From the NCBI GenBank assembly GCA_963277665.1, contig OY728133.1, positions 387,265,962 through 387,329,961 on the forward strand: a stretch of 64,000 nucleotides of DNA, read 5' to 3'. Below, piece by piece: positions 1 through 12,820 of this stretch; the stretch's first letter is position 1; each line of letters begins with the position of its first letter. The notes under the pieces were generated by a model. The model was not told the origin of the DNA. It saw only the letters and a program-made list of their open reading frames with translations, and made no database searches. The position numbers and the translations under genes are program-made. Source of the DNA: Viscum album. Its lineage: Eukaryota; Streptophyta; Magnoliopsida; Santalales; Viscaceae.

Positions 1-1430
1 CCATACCTAAGATGACGTCGTAAGGCCTCGACACCGCTACAAGAAGATCCCAGCTGAAGCACTCGTCTCCGAGAGTAATCTCACACTGCTGGCACTGGTG
101 CTTAATCATCGAGTCTTCTCTCGTAGGAGTATCTATCCGTAAGGATCGAGCCAACGGCTCAGTCGGAATCTCCGAGCTCCAAAATACTGCAGCGGCAATA
201 AAATAATGACTTGCACCTGTTTATATAAGTACTACAGTAATGGTCGAGTAGAAACAGATAGTACCTAAAATCATCTCAGGTGAACCGTGGTCATAGGTAT
301 CGACTGCCTGAAGCTGAGACCGCCTCTGTCCGCCAGCACCCTGTGGTCGGGATAGACCTCTTGGTGGTGGTGGTGGTAGAGCTTCGAAACGTCGTCCACC
401 ACCCACTACTTGGCCAGCTCCTCTACCTCATCCGCCTACTCCCGGTGGACCACCACGGTCGAACCTCTGCCTCCGCTTGGGAGGTACCTCTTCTGTCTTC
501 TACTAATATGCATGGCAGGTCGGGCAATCACGAGCCATGTGGCCCTGCCCTCTGCATGCATAACACTTCTTGCTCCTCGTATAGATGACTTTGTATCGTG
601 TTCCCCACACAACCGAACCCATATCCTGAGGTCACCCACCTGATGGCCTAGTCCACTTGGACCTCTGTATCATCTGTCTACTGCTGGCTGCAGATGACTC
701 CACTACGTGTCGCCCAGTGGTGGGTCTCTCCACTGGTGACAGGTCCGCGAGAAAACTCTCCACTAGAAGGACTCGCTCTAGTACCCCCACCTGTGTCGGA
801 ATGCTGAGATGAATCTTCGAAGCCCTGATCTCATGCCTGAGTCCCTTCCTGAAGGTTTGGGCCCTGAAGAAAGGGTCTCGTACTATATCCTTGGAGTAGT
901 GTGAGAGGTCGGTGAACCTCGCTGAGTACTGATCTACTGTCATGTTGTCCTGCTGTAGATGAAGTGACTCCTAAATCCACAACGCATGAAGGGTGGATGG
1001 AATAAACTCTTCCTGGAACAGGCTCTCTAAGTCTACCCAGAGTAGTGAGGCATCGTCATGCACCTGGAGCATCAGCCTCCACCATCTACCTTCTGCTACG
1101 TGCTGGAGACTCAAGACAAGGATCACTATAAGTTTGGCTGGTGTCCCTACCAATCTGAAGACTCTCACAACAGCTTCCATCCAATCCTCAGCAACCTGTG
1201 GGTCCATCTCACCCCGGAACCTGGGTGGCCTCTGGAACTGGAACTCGTGCAACGCACTTAGGTGGCATGCAATCTTTACTGCTGGAGCTGGTGGTATTGG
1301 TGGCGCAGCGGGTAGTGGTACCGCTTGTACCTCCGCTGTGATGGGGCCCTGCACCAAGGCCTCTTCGCTCGGTGGGCTACCATCTCGTACATAACTCAGA
1401 ACCGTACCTGGCTACCTTCATGGGTCCATC
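1..1430 (-). pseudogene. gag-pol: G0 gag-protease polyprotein, interrupted by nonsense codons
   Basis: One minus-strand frame runs from about 1430 to the window edge. It holds a gypsy gag (residues such as PPRFRGEMDPQVAEDW near 1200-1250 and MTVDQYSARFTDLS at about 905-943), a CCHC zinc knuckle at 524-565 (CYACRGQGHMARDC), a basic linker, and a retropepsin whose tail ends YDVILGM at 2-22. Five in-frame stops break it: TAG 971-973, TGA 632-634, TAG 503-505, TGA 428-430 and TAA 221-223. The last replaces the catalytic aspartate codon of the D-T-G-A motif (the frame reads VLI-stop-TGASHYF). The protein would package and process element RNA but cannot be made as it stands. The start lies upstream of 1357, and a further stop appears to precede it. 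Confidence 0.88.
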
Positions 1431-1698
1431 CTGAAAAGAAAAAGGTGTGCGACGGTCAAAAAATTATAACTGGTGAGCTAAAACAAAGTAATCACAAAGA
1501 AAACTTTTTCAAAGGAAACACTCACACAATCAGTGTTTTCGTGCACTAAGTCGGAGATCAAAAGTTAGTGTCCTAGTGTATGGATACGTTGGCTGACTCA
1601 CCAACACCGGTTTCCCTAAACTGATAACCACACACAAAACAATTAACATTATTGCCATTTAAAGGGTCAAGGTTTGCATTCTATGGTTGAACTAACTC

Positions 1699-1709
1699 CT
1701 CTGATACCA
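1699..1709 (-). other. G0 primer binding site (initiator tRNA-Met type)
   Basis: On the minus strand the sequence reads TGGTATCAGAG three bases after the LTR terminus (...ATGACA). It is complementary to the 3' end of plant initiator tRNA-Met, the usual primer of plant gypsy and copia elements. It fixes the inner end of the LTR at 1713. Confidence 0.85.
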
Positions 1710-2514
1710 ATTTGTCATGACCCATCCTCAGGGACCGTGTCGTGACTACCCCAAGACCACCTTCCATAGGCCTTGGGCTGGTGACTAACACCAAAGGTGT
1801 AAATCCCTAAGCTGGGAAGGCATTTCCTTTATAAAAGTAAACAAACACAACATAGTACACTACAGGAAGTAAACACTAAGTAAAACTGATTACAAAAGAG
1901 TGTGATGGAAAGTAAATGGGCTAGTATACAAACCCAACAGTAAAGTACAAGGAAAGGAAAAACAGGTGGAACTAAAAAAGACAAATAGTTGGAAGGTGCC
2001 TTGTAGCTCCTGGAACATCCACCACAGATCCTACCTGAAAGGTAGGTATATATAGCCTCCTCAGTGTTCCACGTCTATCCATCTCCTCTATGTACCGACT
2101 CATCCTGAGGTCCACCTCAGGGTACCGTCCAATCCTCGTACAATTCGCCTCGGTCAGCGCTGTCCATCGTCTTCATCCAACACAACGAGGTGCGGGCATA
2201 GCTTGTGCCGGGGTGAGTATAACGATACTGAGTAGGGACCCTGAAACCCGCAAGGTCTCACAATATCCACTAAGGATAAACAAAAGAAGAAAAATACAAT
2301 CACGAAGTTTCATCCAACCCTACTTACGTATATGTCCATACATATACTTAAGTTACCAATCTTAGTCTGGCTCCAACTCTTGAGCCCAATCACAAACTAA
2401 TTCCAAAAAAGAAGTAAAGTCAATCACCATGATGACAATGGTTGAAAGACATGACTCAGCTCACACAGATATGCCACAATAGTAGAGAGATATTGATGAT
2501 CAGATGTATCCACT

Positions 2515-2790
2515 AGATCATCTAAGCTGTCGGACCCACACAGGATACAGGACAAGCTAAGCTTTCAGAACCACACAGGATATAGGCCAGTTATCTCATC
2601 TAAGCTGTGGGACCCACAAAGGATACAAGCCAGCTATCTCGTCTAAGCTGTCGGACCCACACAGGAGACATGCCAGCTAAGCTGTCAGACCCACACAAGA
2701 TATAGGCCAGCTATTATGTCGGACCCACATAGGATACATGAACAGAAGTCGGAACTGTCAGAACCACACAAGATTCTGGTATAGTTGTCG
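2515..2790. repeat. Degenerate tandem repeat in G0 LTR
   Basis: A core like AAGCTGTCGGACCCACACAG followed by GATA(C/T)A-GGCCAGCTAT recurs at least seven times with small gaps and substitutions. Unit lengths vary from about 30 to 60 bases. The array lies in the half of the LTR nearest the primer binding site. Confidence 0.8.
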
Positions 2791-3194
2791 TTGTCATCGA
2801 ACCCATGGAGGATTCTAGTACAATAGTTGTCGTAGTGGCAATCAGCTCTAGGGTTCCCGCACATAGCACACTTGATTCCAGGAGGATATGCTCCACAAGG
2901 AAAGGGTTTGATACATCAACTATCACAAATTCCTTAGTTGATGTATCCCAAAGTTCCGTCTCATTAAAAGAAACCCAACGTGACAGATGGTGTGCCACTC
3001 GGACGCCCAATTTGAGAGTTATTGGCTTTTCCGTTCCAGGGGACCGGTTGGATTTTCACTTCATCCAAACCCGGATGTTTTCTAAATTCATCCAAAAATC
3101 ACTTAAAGTATCTCTAAAGGACCGCCTCGTCACGAGGGTCCCAGTGCTGCAGACGGCGCATCGTTCGGACGTGCGGTGTTGGAGATATTCACAT

Positions 3195-3450
3195 TTAGGC
3201 GATGGCTGGCCTGGCCCATCCAGCCCAGTGGGCTGGCGGGTTGGCCCGACCTGACTCGGCGGGTCCAACCCGGATGGGGGTCGGCCCAGCCCGGTTTGGT
3301 GGGTCTAACACGGATGGGGGGTTAGCCCAGCCAAGTGGGTCGCGACCCACCTACAGACCCGGCCCGCGGAGCGGGCCTGGTTTGTTCACCCGGCGGCGCC
3401 GAGCGGTGCTGCCTCTCCCTGCCCGGCCGGTTGAAGCCGGCTAGTTCTGT
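3195..3450. repeat. GC-rich short tandem repeats in G0 LTR
   Basis: A strikingly GC-rich block in an AT-rich window. It contains repeats built on GGGTCCAACCCGGATGGGGG and variants (GGGTCTAACACGGATGGGGG), with GGCCCAGCC spacers. The two clearest units start at about 3259 and 3301. Confidence 0.75.
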
Positions 3451-4891
3451 CCGGCACGAGCGGCATGTACAGTGGGATGCGGTCTTCCTCCATGTGGTGC
3501 CAACCTATGTTGCGGTCTTCCAGCCCAGCCGGTAGGTAGCCGGCTGGTTCGCCCAGCAGAGCAGCCCACATAACGGGCCGCAGTCTTCTCCACAGCACGG
3601 TGCCAAGTGGGCGTCATGGTCCTCCAGCCTGGACGGCTACGGCTCTCCGGTTCAGTTCGTCCGAGTGGCTCAAAGATTCGGTCCATGATTTCCTCCATGC
3701 GGCCAGCGAGACGGTTCCGGTCTGCCACCTTCGCGGCCTAGCCTGGCCATGGCCTTCGATCGCCCTTACCTTCGGTCACTACATCCTTCGATCATCACCG
3801 CCTCTTCTAATTGCAGCGACCTACATGGGTGTGTCCTCCTTTCTCCAGCGCGTTGTGACAACACCACACCCTTCTTACTCCGCCTCTATCTCTAATAAAA
3901 CCAACAAGTATGGGGGAGGTTCGGGCCCTATTCATGTGGCCCAAACCCTCCTCATTGCGATGTTAATTGTTGTAAAATTATATTCTGCAGTTAGAACGAT
4001 GAAGTTAGAAAATATAAACAACTCAAAACAAACCCCTACCTCTTATTTCATCATTGAATGTCGACGAGTCGCTGAAGACAGTTGTTTCGGAAGACAGACG
4101 TCGGAAGGGAAGACATTGTCATTGGCGGCACTCTTAGCGGACGTCGTATTCTCCCTTGACGCAGAGGAAGAGGAAGGAAGATGAGCATTTTTCGTGGGTG
4201 TCTCCATTCTTTTCCGAGAGATTATTATCCTCCCAATTCTCCCAAGATCCCCAAAGAAAGATTATGCCAACCCAATTAAAAGAATTCATTCTCTTCATTT
4301 AATCTTGGCGAAATAAATTCAAAATTCAAACACTAATATTAATTAATAAATTGTGGAGGTCAATTAATTAATTAAATGGTGTTGGAAATTTAGTGAGAGA
4401 AGGTGGGAGGTGGAGATTTTTAAATAATTAAAGAGGAGAGAGGTGGCTTCATTAATACAAAGGGGAGTCCAAGAGTTTCAAAGGGGGTTTCAAGGGGAGT
4501 TGAGGGGTTTGTGTTCATGTAGGCCCCACCCCTAGTTATATCCTCTCATGGGAGGTTAGGGTGTGGTGGCCCCATCCCTAACCTCCACCTAGAGACTTTA
4601 ACCACCTTTGAAATAAAAATGTGTTGCACACACATTTTTATTTAACTTCTAATTTTAATTCGTAACCCCAAATTATAACTTCCATCCTGTATAAAACACA
4701 ACTATGGTAGAGGTCCCCTTAATAGAATACCAGAGCTGCGTGTTCATTGGTGTCCTCAGATTTCAATTCCGAGCATAGGTTCAAAAGATAGAAAAAAGTA
4801 CACGTACGTTTACTGAATGTACCCGAACAAGACATCAGAAATTGATTCTGGACACACCGGGCCTCGGAATCAGGCGCTGTCAGAAACTGCA

Positions 4892-5582
4892 GAATTGTAA
4901 AATTCCAAAGAATTTATGAAAAACATTTCCTTGAAATTTCTTGGTCTTTACATCCAATATTACTAAATCTATTATTTTTACATCTATTATAATCTGCATA
5001 TTAAAAAAATAAAATCATCTTTCCTAGTTAATGCATAAACTCCCTTATTTTTATTTCCAAAAAGGTTGTTTATTGTGAAATCATAATCATTGAGTATATC
5101 AACCCATCAACTCTGCCTCATGTTCATCTCTTTCTATGAGAAAAAGTATTTTATAATATTTTCATATATATATATATATATATATATTTCTCATCTTTCA
5201 CCATTAAGGTAATTTCACAATATTTTCAATGCTAATATTATGGCTTCAAGCTCAATATCATGGGTTGGATAATTCTATTAATGGATTTTTAACTACCATG
5301 ATGAATAAGAAATTACTCTATCATATTGTACAAGAAAACACCCATGTCATTTTTTAATACATCTCTATATATAAAAAATCCACCCCTTCCTGAAGGTAAT
5401 GCTAATATCAGTGCATTGACAGGTATCCTCTTCAATTCTTCCAAACATTATTTAAAATTTTATGAACATGTGAACCCAGCCCCATTACATGTCATACTTG
5501 TTAATGGATTAAAAAATCAAGAATTGTTTTTAACAATTCATTAATATTTAACATATAATCCATGAAAACTTTGTACCTAAGT
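4892..5582 (-). pseudogene. pol: G2 gypsy pol fragment: RNase H and end of RT
   Basis: On the minus strand, 5160-5290 reads NYPTHDIELEAIILALKI, and about 4980-5130 reads KEMNMRQS-stop-WVDILNDYDF followed by YALTRK. These match the RNase H core and tail of Ty3/gypsy pol (family form NYPTHDLELAAVVHALK and DLNMRQRRWLELL...ADALSRK). Stops and an (AT)n tract at 5164-5187 interrupt it. The fragment is cut off by G0 at 4891 and by G1 at 5583. Its upstream RT portion resumes at 14821, beyond G1. Confidence 0.8.
5164..5187. repeat. (AT)n microsatellite
   Basis: An uninterrupted run of about 12 AT dinucleotides, expanded within the G2 RNase H relic. Confidence 0.9.
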
Positions 5583-7598
5583 TTTAACATCCCTCCGCTC
5601 CTCATTGGCTTGAGAAGTTATAGGAACGTTACTTAGCCTTAAGCGACAATAACAAGATACCAAAGGCTAGAAATAAATTACAAGGGCTTCATTTTAAATT
5701 GGGGGATGATTTAACCTTTGGAAAAAACAACCAATAAAAAAAGACATAAAAAAATAAACCACTACATAATGCATGATAACAATTAAAGAAAACTGATCAT
5801 TCCAATTATCAAACCAACTAAAAAAAGTACTACAGCAGAAGAATACACAAAACCAAGTACATATAGGAAGACTATGAAACCGAAAAAAAACTCAAAGGAA
5901 ACTATAACTCCAAATCTCCATCAAATTACATGATCTAACTCCACTAAAAAACCCATATATCATTAATCACCAATAGAGAAGTGTGATACTTTACCTTTTC
6001 CAATGTATTGATAAACAATATCTACGAAAGAACCAAAGTTCCAAAAAAGTGGTGAGTAATGAAACATAATAGGATTTTACCATATGAATTACCTACCCAC
6101 ACAACTATGATAGAAAATTCTTTATCTTTTAAATAAAGTAATTTTTATAAAACAATTTCTAAAGAATTTATATCACAATAAAAACAACTTCCAAAATAAT
6201 TTTTTTTTCAAACAATATCAATTTCCAAGGAACCAAACAAACAGTGCACTAAAACCATTTTATAAATGCTTTTTTTGTCATAAACCATTCAATTCAATAT
6301 ATACCCACATCCAACCATGCATGAAACCTAGAACTCCCTATACTCGCAAGTAGTGAGTCATCCTTTCACTAAGCCATCACATAGTGAACCAAATTCATAG
6401 GGGTACATCACAACCATATATGTCCGAACCTTTTTAGGGGGGGGGGGTACTTCATGCCTTTATCTATCCCAATGCATATATACACACACCACAAAACCAT
6501 TCCACCTAAAGTGTGCCCAACCCACTTCAATAATGTAATATATTTATTGAAACCTAATTTTTACATTAAATAAAACAATCAATTATTTTATAATCTTATT
6601 TTAAAATTAGGGTTCGAAAATTGCTTTAAACAATAACACCAAATTTCCCAATTTCAACAAACAGTCACTCAAGAGGGTTTTTACAAATCATTTCATAGTG
6701 GATTCATAATAAATTTCATGAAAACCCGTTAATTTAAAATCAATAATCATATTCTAAATATAAGAGTTGAGAGTGAAGCCACATACCTTTGCATGTATGG
6801 TGAAAATGAAGAACGACACTCAAATGCAAATGAAATTGGGTTTAAACTCCAAAAAATGCCTCATATATCTTTCCCTATCATCCAAAGACTAAAACTAATC
6901 ATATTTAGCATCCACAATATAAGCTCTATCCATAGTGGATGTAGATATAAGAAATTGAGATAGGAAGAGATTTATATCGAAGATAATCCACCATGAATCA
7001 CAAATAACAATTACTTATTGTGAGAATAAGAATTCAAATCACTAATAGAAGCCTTTGAATCACCTCTTTATCGATGAGGGAATTTTCCACTGCCTTTGGG
7101 TAGTGATAATCACGAGTTAGCTCCATATAAATTGAAAAATTAAGGCTTTAGAGGTCAAAATATGTGAGATCCACAATTTTAGGATCTATCATTTAAAATG
7201 TTCACTTTTACTTTTAAGGTTACACATACTATGTGATAAGCATGCACAAGAAACAACCTTTATTTATAGACCTCGTACGGTTGGATTTCACGTTTTCCTA
7301 ATCATGTGATAGTCATGTCAAATCCCACTATCCAATATTGCATTATTTCTCCTAGGATTTTATATGGTTTTAACAAATGGTGCATCACTCAGGCACCTTC
7401 CCTTTAGCAACGGTCTCGTTGTAAAGAGTTTCTTGTACGTTTTTCATGGTTTTCACAAACCATGAACCAACCATGTACCCTTATAAAATCCCAATAAAAT
7501 TCTAAAATTTTCCTAAAATATCCCAAAATTCACCCATAAACTTTACGTATTTAAATATCATACAGATGGGTTACTTTCTTGAAACTAGGGATAATACA
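5583..7598 (-). repeat. G1 3' LTR
   Basis: The plus strand starts TTTAACATCCCTCCGCTCCT, matching TGTAACATACATCCCCTCCT at the start of the right LTR, and ends GATAATACA. It is about 2016 bp. Aligned landmarks in both copies include AAGGGCTTCATTT, AAGTGGTGAGTCATCCTTTC-like and CACTCAAGAGGGTTTT segments. A run of 11 G sits at 6437-6447. Copies are well diverged, so this insertion is old. Confidence 0.82.
6437..6447. repeat. Poly-G run
   Basis: Eleven consecutive G in the G1 3' LTR. The matching place in the right LTR carries only GATGGGGGTAC-type short runs, so this is a local expansion. Confidence 0.9.
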
Positions 7599-7614
7599 TT
7601 CTCCCCACCAATAG
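7599..7614 (-). other. G1 polypurine tract
   Basis: Immediately inside the 3' LTR the plus strand reads TTCTCCCCACC, i.e. GGTGGGGAGAA on the coding strand. This is the usual purine-rich primer for second-strand synthesis next to a gypsy 3' LTR, somewhat degraded. Confidence 0.6.
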
Positions 7615-10600
7615 CCTTTTTATCCCCAAAAATTAGAATACAATCACTCCCCTGAAAGAGTTTCAACCATTACTCTTTCATTTCAGTCTCCTATTCCCAT
7701 GTCTCTTCCTGAATATGACCATGTTGTGATAAAAATCTTACCAGAATAATGCTTTTTTCAAACAATAATTTCTCTTTCCTATCCCCAATTGGCATTAGAA
7801 TGTCCAACAATGAAGCATACATATGTAGGTCAACTTGATCCCATCAAATCACATCACTAGGATCAGGATGATACTTTTTTCCACCGAGATGCATGAAACA
7901 CAATATGCACTACACTGATTCATGGTGGTAATGGGAACTGATATGACACCTCTTTAACCTATTCATGTATCTTAAAAGGGCCAATGTATTAAGGATATAA
8001 CTTTCCCTACATCCCAAAATGTTGATGTCTAAGGTCTCGAGAGATCCTTAAGAAAACTTTATCACTCACCTCGAACGACAGCGGTCATCAACGAAGGTCC
8101 ACATAAGATTTCTGATGACTCTGTGCTATTTTTATCCATTGTTTGACAACTAAATCTTCTATATTGTTTCTTGTAAAATGCTTGTCCCAAAAAGTAATGT
8201 ATTATGTGTTTCCACCCAATAATGTGGAGAGCGACATTGACACCCATACAATTATTCAAAAGGATCAATATGTATCAAGACCTAAAACTATTTTTATACA
8301 AGAACTCCACTAATGACACATGTTCTTCCAATGACCCACCAAAATCCATTACACAATCCTGAAACATTTTCTCCAATATTTTTATCATCCTTTTGAATGG
8401 GCATCCCATCTATGGATGATACACTGTACACATTAACAACTATGTTACAAGAGATTTGTGTAAGGATATGCAGAAATGAGACCAAAACCTCATATCCCTA
8501 TCTGATATAATTGAAATGGGTAGGCCAAGTATCTTTACTAATTCATGAATATTAAATTTTGAAATGTCTTCCAATGTATCAGATTCATGAATATTATTGA
8601 AATGAGACAAATTTGTGAGATGACCCACTAGCCCGAATTCCCATCATGTTTCTGAACAGTTCTTGGGAGACCATTTACAAAATCCGTAGCTATTTGATCC
8701 CATTTCCAAACTAGAATTAGAAAAGACTAGAACACATCTGCTGGTCACTGATTCTCTGCCTTAACATGATAGGATGTTAAACATCTCCGAACAAACTCAA
8801 CCACTTTCCTTTTCATATTGAACATCAAAAACTTTTCTTTTAACACCATATACATCATTTTTATTCTATGATGTACATCCCATTTTGAATTTTGGTAATC
8901 ATGAATATGTTGTTCTTAACTAGCCATTAGTACGAGAATACAATTAATAAAACAAAACATTGAAATCTCATCCAACTTTCAGCCCTCAATGGTAGCCCCA
9001 CCATTGAGTTTGTCCTCATTTCCACACATTCTACATCATAATTTTGTTCCTCTTTAAATGTGTTCACAAAATCCGAATCAAATGAAATTGTAAAGAAAAC
9101 TAAAACAACACCTCGATCATTACATTACAATCACATGTTGGATAGGATCAACATCAACTACCACCCATCTGAATCTTCTTTTTCCATCTGGGCATAATAC
9201 TTTCTATTTAATGCATATGCCACAGAATTTCCCTTACCCGATGTATACATAAAGTCAACGTAAAATATTTAGAGATACTCCATCCATCTTCATTGTCTTA
9301 GATTCAAATCTCGTTATGAGAAAATATGATTCAAGATCATATGATCTGTGAACATAGAAAATTCCTCACCACAAAGATAATGACACAATGTCTTAAAAGC
9401 ATAAACTACAATAGCTAGCTCCAAATAATGTGTTGGTTAGCTCTTCTCAGGAACCCAAAACTTCTTTGGTCCATAAGACACAATATGATCTCCCTACATT
9501 AGAACACATCCCAACCCTAATCCTAACGAATAATAATACACCACATACCCATGTGCTAATTTTGGAAAAATAAATGATTTGTGTGGATGTAAGATAAACC
9601 TTTATCTCATGAAAATATTTCTAGCATTATTCCTTCAATTAGATTGGAACATTATAGATCTCAAATATTTCATTGGAAAAGATAATCTTGAGGAGTCACA
9701 AAAAAAGAATCTGTACTAACCACCCAGTGCAAGGAAAATTCATATCTCGAAGACATTATTTGGTGGTTTCCATGAGATAGTAGTGTCTGTATTTTATGGA
9801 TCCACAAAAACACCTTTTTAAGATATTACATGGACAAGAATGTGTACCTCTTGTATCTAACAGTCATGCATTGATATTTTTTCATACAGACGATGGTCCC
9901 TCAAGATTCCAAACACCGTCACCAAGTGTTTCTCATGCTTAGCCCTATTCCTTGAATACATCAATATTTCATCCACAAAAACCACCATAAAAGAATCTAA
10001 ATATCAATAAAATATCTGATTAATCATTTCTATATATACCATGGTTCATTTTTAACACCGAAAGGCATCACCATATATTCATAATGACCATATCTACTTC
10101 TAAAAGTTTCCTTTGGAACATCCTCTTTCCCAACATGAAATTGGTGAATCTGGATCATAATTAAATCTTAGAGAACATTTGAACTCCCATAAATGGATTT
10201 AATAGATAATAAATTCATAGAAGTGGATACTGATTATTTATAATAACCAGGAAAAGCATATGATAATCCACACATATTCAAAGAGTTCCATACACCTTTA
10301 TGACAAACAAGACTCGTTCTTCCCATAAAGACACACCTGACCGAATTAATCATTTTCATTCAATTCATCCAACTATACATTAAATTACCATGATTATGTA
10401 TTTGTCAGCTTATAATATGGAAGGAAAATAGGAATGTTCCCCGGGAGGAGATCAATCGTAAACTCCACTTCCCTTAGTGGTGGTAACCTTGAGAAATTCA
10501 AGGGAAAAAACATCATGAAACTGACAGACCACTACTGGAAAACAATTACTCTCAATATTTTCCATTGATTTCAAATATAAAACTGCCAAATACTATAATA

Positions 10601-12809
10601 TCATTCTAATATCTAGTTATAAAAATATCATTATAACTTTCCTTACACTCTTCTCTCCTCGAGAGTGACACTCGAATGCATATTCATTTGTAAAACTGAC
10701 TCTTAGTGTATAATAGTCAATGTGAGCCTTGGACATAGTAAAGAAATCCATACCCAGAATTATATCATAGACATCCATCTCAAGAATATCTAAATCCCAT
10801 TTCATCTTGGGACTATTAATAGCTATATAACATTATCTAGACACAATGGTTCAACACTCTCATTGAGAAAGAGGAGTTTGAAGTTTAATTACAAAAGTCA
10901 TCATCTCAACTTTTAAACTCTTTAAATATACTATATGAGAAAAAATAAAGGAACAAGACACACTTGTATCAAACAAATCTTATATAAGGGTAGAATTTCA
11001 AAGGATTTCACCTCACACCATAGATGGTCCAAACTAATCATCCACAATAACCTGATCAGCACCGTATAACCACTTCATCGTTGCACTTTGTTCTTTGTTT
11101 CCCTATTTGTATTTCATTGTACAAGGATTCATGGTATTCCCAGAATCAACATATCTATCTATATTATACTGAGGATATTGATTATGTTTCCCCTGTCTCA
11201 TCATAGCATATGATACATGCAACACCCGAGATGTTTACAAATCACCTAACCTAGGTTCACTGTTACAATATCATTGAAGATGTCCCATATGATTGCAATT
11301 GTAGAATGTTTTAGGTTTTGTTTTACACACTCCCTTTATGTGATCTAGATACCCAATATGGAAACATCCATATTTTCTCATGGATCATGGAGGAACATTT
11401 ACTAATATATCCATCTGATTTTGATTCATAATACCAACTTGGAAATATGTGTCCCTATTTTTCTTTCTCCCAACATTTTGAGTTCCCATAATTTCCCATT
11501 GGTAACAACATACATCCTCCTCCCATAGATAATGATATGTCCCTTCAATCTACCATTTCTCTATTTACCATCTCTTTATAATCTGTATTAAAGAACACAA
11601 AAATCTTCGAGGGAATCAGTTACCTTATCCCTGATTCAAATCTTTGTTCCTTTAAGGATTCACTAGAATCTTCTTTAGGTGAAAAACACAAAAAAAATAT
11701 GAATTTGGCTGCATAATCAGTAACATAAATATTTTCATACATCATGCTAAAGAAATATTCCTTTCATTTAATTCTAAACATATGAGGATATAATGTTTTG
11801 TTAAAAAAATCCTAAAAAGTTTCCCATGATAAGTCATATTCTAATTTAGCTTGAACATATAAATCCCACCACTGGAGTGCAAGATCTTATAGAATATAAG
11901 TCTCTATATTGACATTAAACTATGCTGGTGTAATGATCAAATTGAAGATACCATTCATCATATCCAACCATAACTCTACCTTTTCTGATTAAGAATCGCC
12001 AAAAAATAGGTGGATTCTTCTTCTAGAATTCGAATGAATTATCGACAATCCTCATCTCATCTTACTTTTTTCCTCTATCTGTATCCATAAATGCTTGAAA
12101 AATACTCATAACCTTATTTTGGTTCCCCTATAGATCTGGTGCCACAATATCCTCTGCATCTTCCTTCGGTTGGTTTCTATGATTCCTATCAGGTTCCATT
12201 TTATTAGAAACACAACAAATTCCATAAGTCTCACTCTCTACTAACATAAGTATTAGTATTTAAAATTCAATGATAACAAAATATCACATAAATTATTTCC
12301 AAAATAAACTTTTCCACATTCTACCATTTTTTAAAAAAGTCACTTTTTTAGAATCAAATCATTTTTGAAGTATCACAATCAGGCTCTTTTAAAAATCGTA
12401 CATTTCAAACCAATTTCAACATTTTTCAAAAATATAACGATTTCATCTAATCGTTACACAACATTAAATATGCACTTCTAGTGGGAATCCATTTTTATAA
12501 TGCACTTCACGCTTGTCACATTTGCTAAAACCTTGACAATGAGATTATAATTCCTATATGTGTCTCAAAATAAACATATGTACCCAAATCCATGGTAACA
12601 TGAAGTTCATAAAAAAGAAGGTTATCTATATCATTTTATGATCTTTATTTATTATCCCAACAATCCAACTCCTTTCTACCAACCTGACATAAGGAATAGA
12701 AAAGGTTGAATTTAAACTCTAAGGCTATGAAAACTGATGACCACTCGTTAGTCAAGGAAAAACCATGCGGATATCACTTGTTCCACAATGATATTTGGAA
12801 GGAAAAATA

Positions 12810-12818
12810 TTGATACTA
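12810..12818 (-). other. G1 primer binding site (degraded)
   Basis: The minus strand reads TAGTATCAA two bases inside the 5' LTR end (ATGTTACA). It resembles the initiator-Met site TGGTATCAGAG with substitutions. Confidence 0.55.
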
Positions 12819-12820
12819 TA

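Larger units (their letters stand above)
1..4891 (-). mobile_element. G0: Ty3/gypsy retrotransposon, 5' part (5' LTR, PBS, gag, protease)
   Basis: Minus-strand order is LTR (1713-4891), primer binding site (1699-1709), untranslated leader, gag, zinc knuckle and protease, then the window edge. This order is that of a Ty3/gypsy element. Its right end (4891) abuts sequence coding for the RNase H of a different gypsy element (G2), so G0 inserted into G2. The other LTR, the rest of pol and the second TSD copy lie outside the window. A long LTR with an initiator-Met PBS fits the Del/Tekay chromoviruses, but no chromodomain is visible here, so the lineage is inference. Confidence 0.85.
1713..4891 (-). 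repeat. G0 5' LTR (about 3.18 kb)
   Basis: The plus strand begins TGTCATGACC at 1713, next to the PBS, and ends AAACTGCA at 4891, giving TG...CA termini. Beyond 4891 the sequence becomes RNase H code of another element, which supports the outer boundary. The second LTR is outside the window, so the boundary could not be checked by pairing. The LTR holds a degenerate tandem array (2515-2790) and a GC-rich repeat block (3195-3450). Open frames inside it (2805-3254 plus, 3600-4184 plus) match nothing I recognise and are treated as chance. Confidence 0.7.
7599..12820 (-). pseudogene. gag-pol: G1 internal region: gag-pol relic
   Basis: Read on the minus strand, 11690-11920 gives a gypsy gag segment (LQWWDLYVQAKLEYDLSWETF, then stop). 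About 11270-11310 gives a degraded zinc knuckle (FYNCNHMGHLQ, first Cys lost). 10680-10800 gives the protease tail (DVYDIILGMDFF...AHID). 10040-10150 gives RT (KETFRSRYGHYEYMVMPFG). 9953-9979 gives the RT active site FVDEILMYS, and 9180-9400 RNase H (RDLNLRQ-stop-RWMEYL). 8440-8620 gives the integrase core (LPISIISDRDMRFWSHF), and about 8290-8480 more integrase in another frame. The second catalytic Asp of the RT motif is Glu. Nothing here could be translated whole. Confidence 0.85.

Noticed and set aside
2805..4184. Plus-strand frames of 149 and 194 residues
   Set aside because: They lie inside the G0 LTR, partly in GC-rich repeats, with no domain and frames open on both strands.
6437..6447. 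G-quadruplex
   Set aside because: A single run of 11 G without neighbouring runs. It is better explained as a homopolymer expansion in the LTR.
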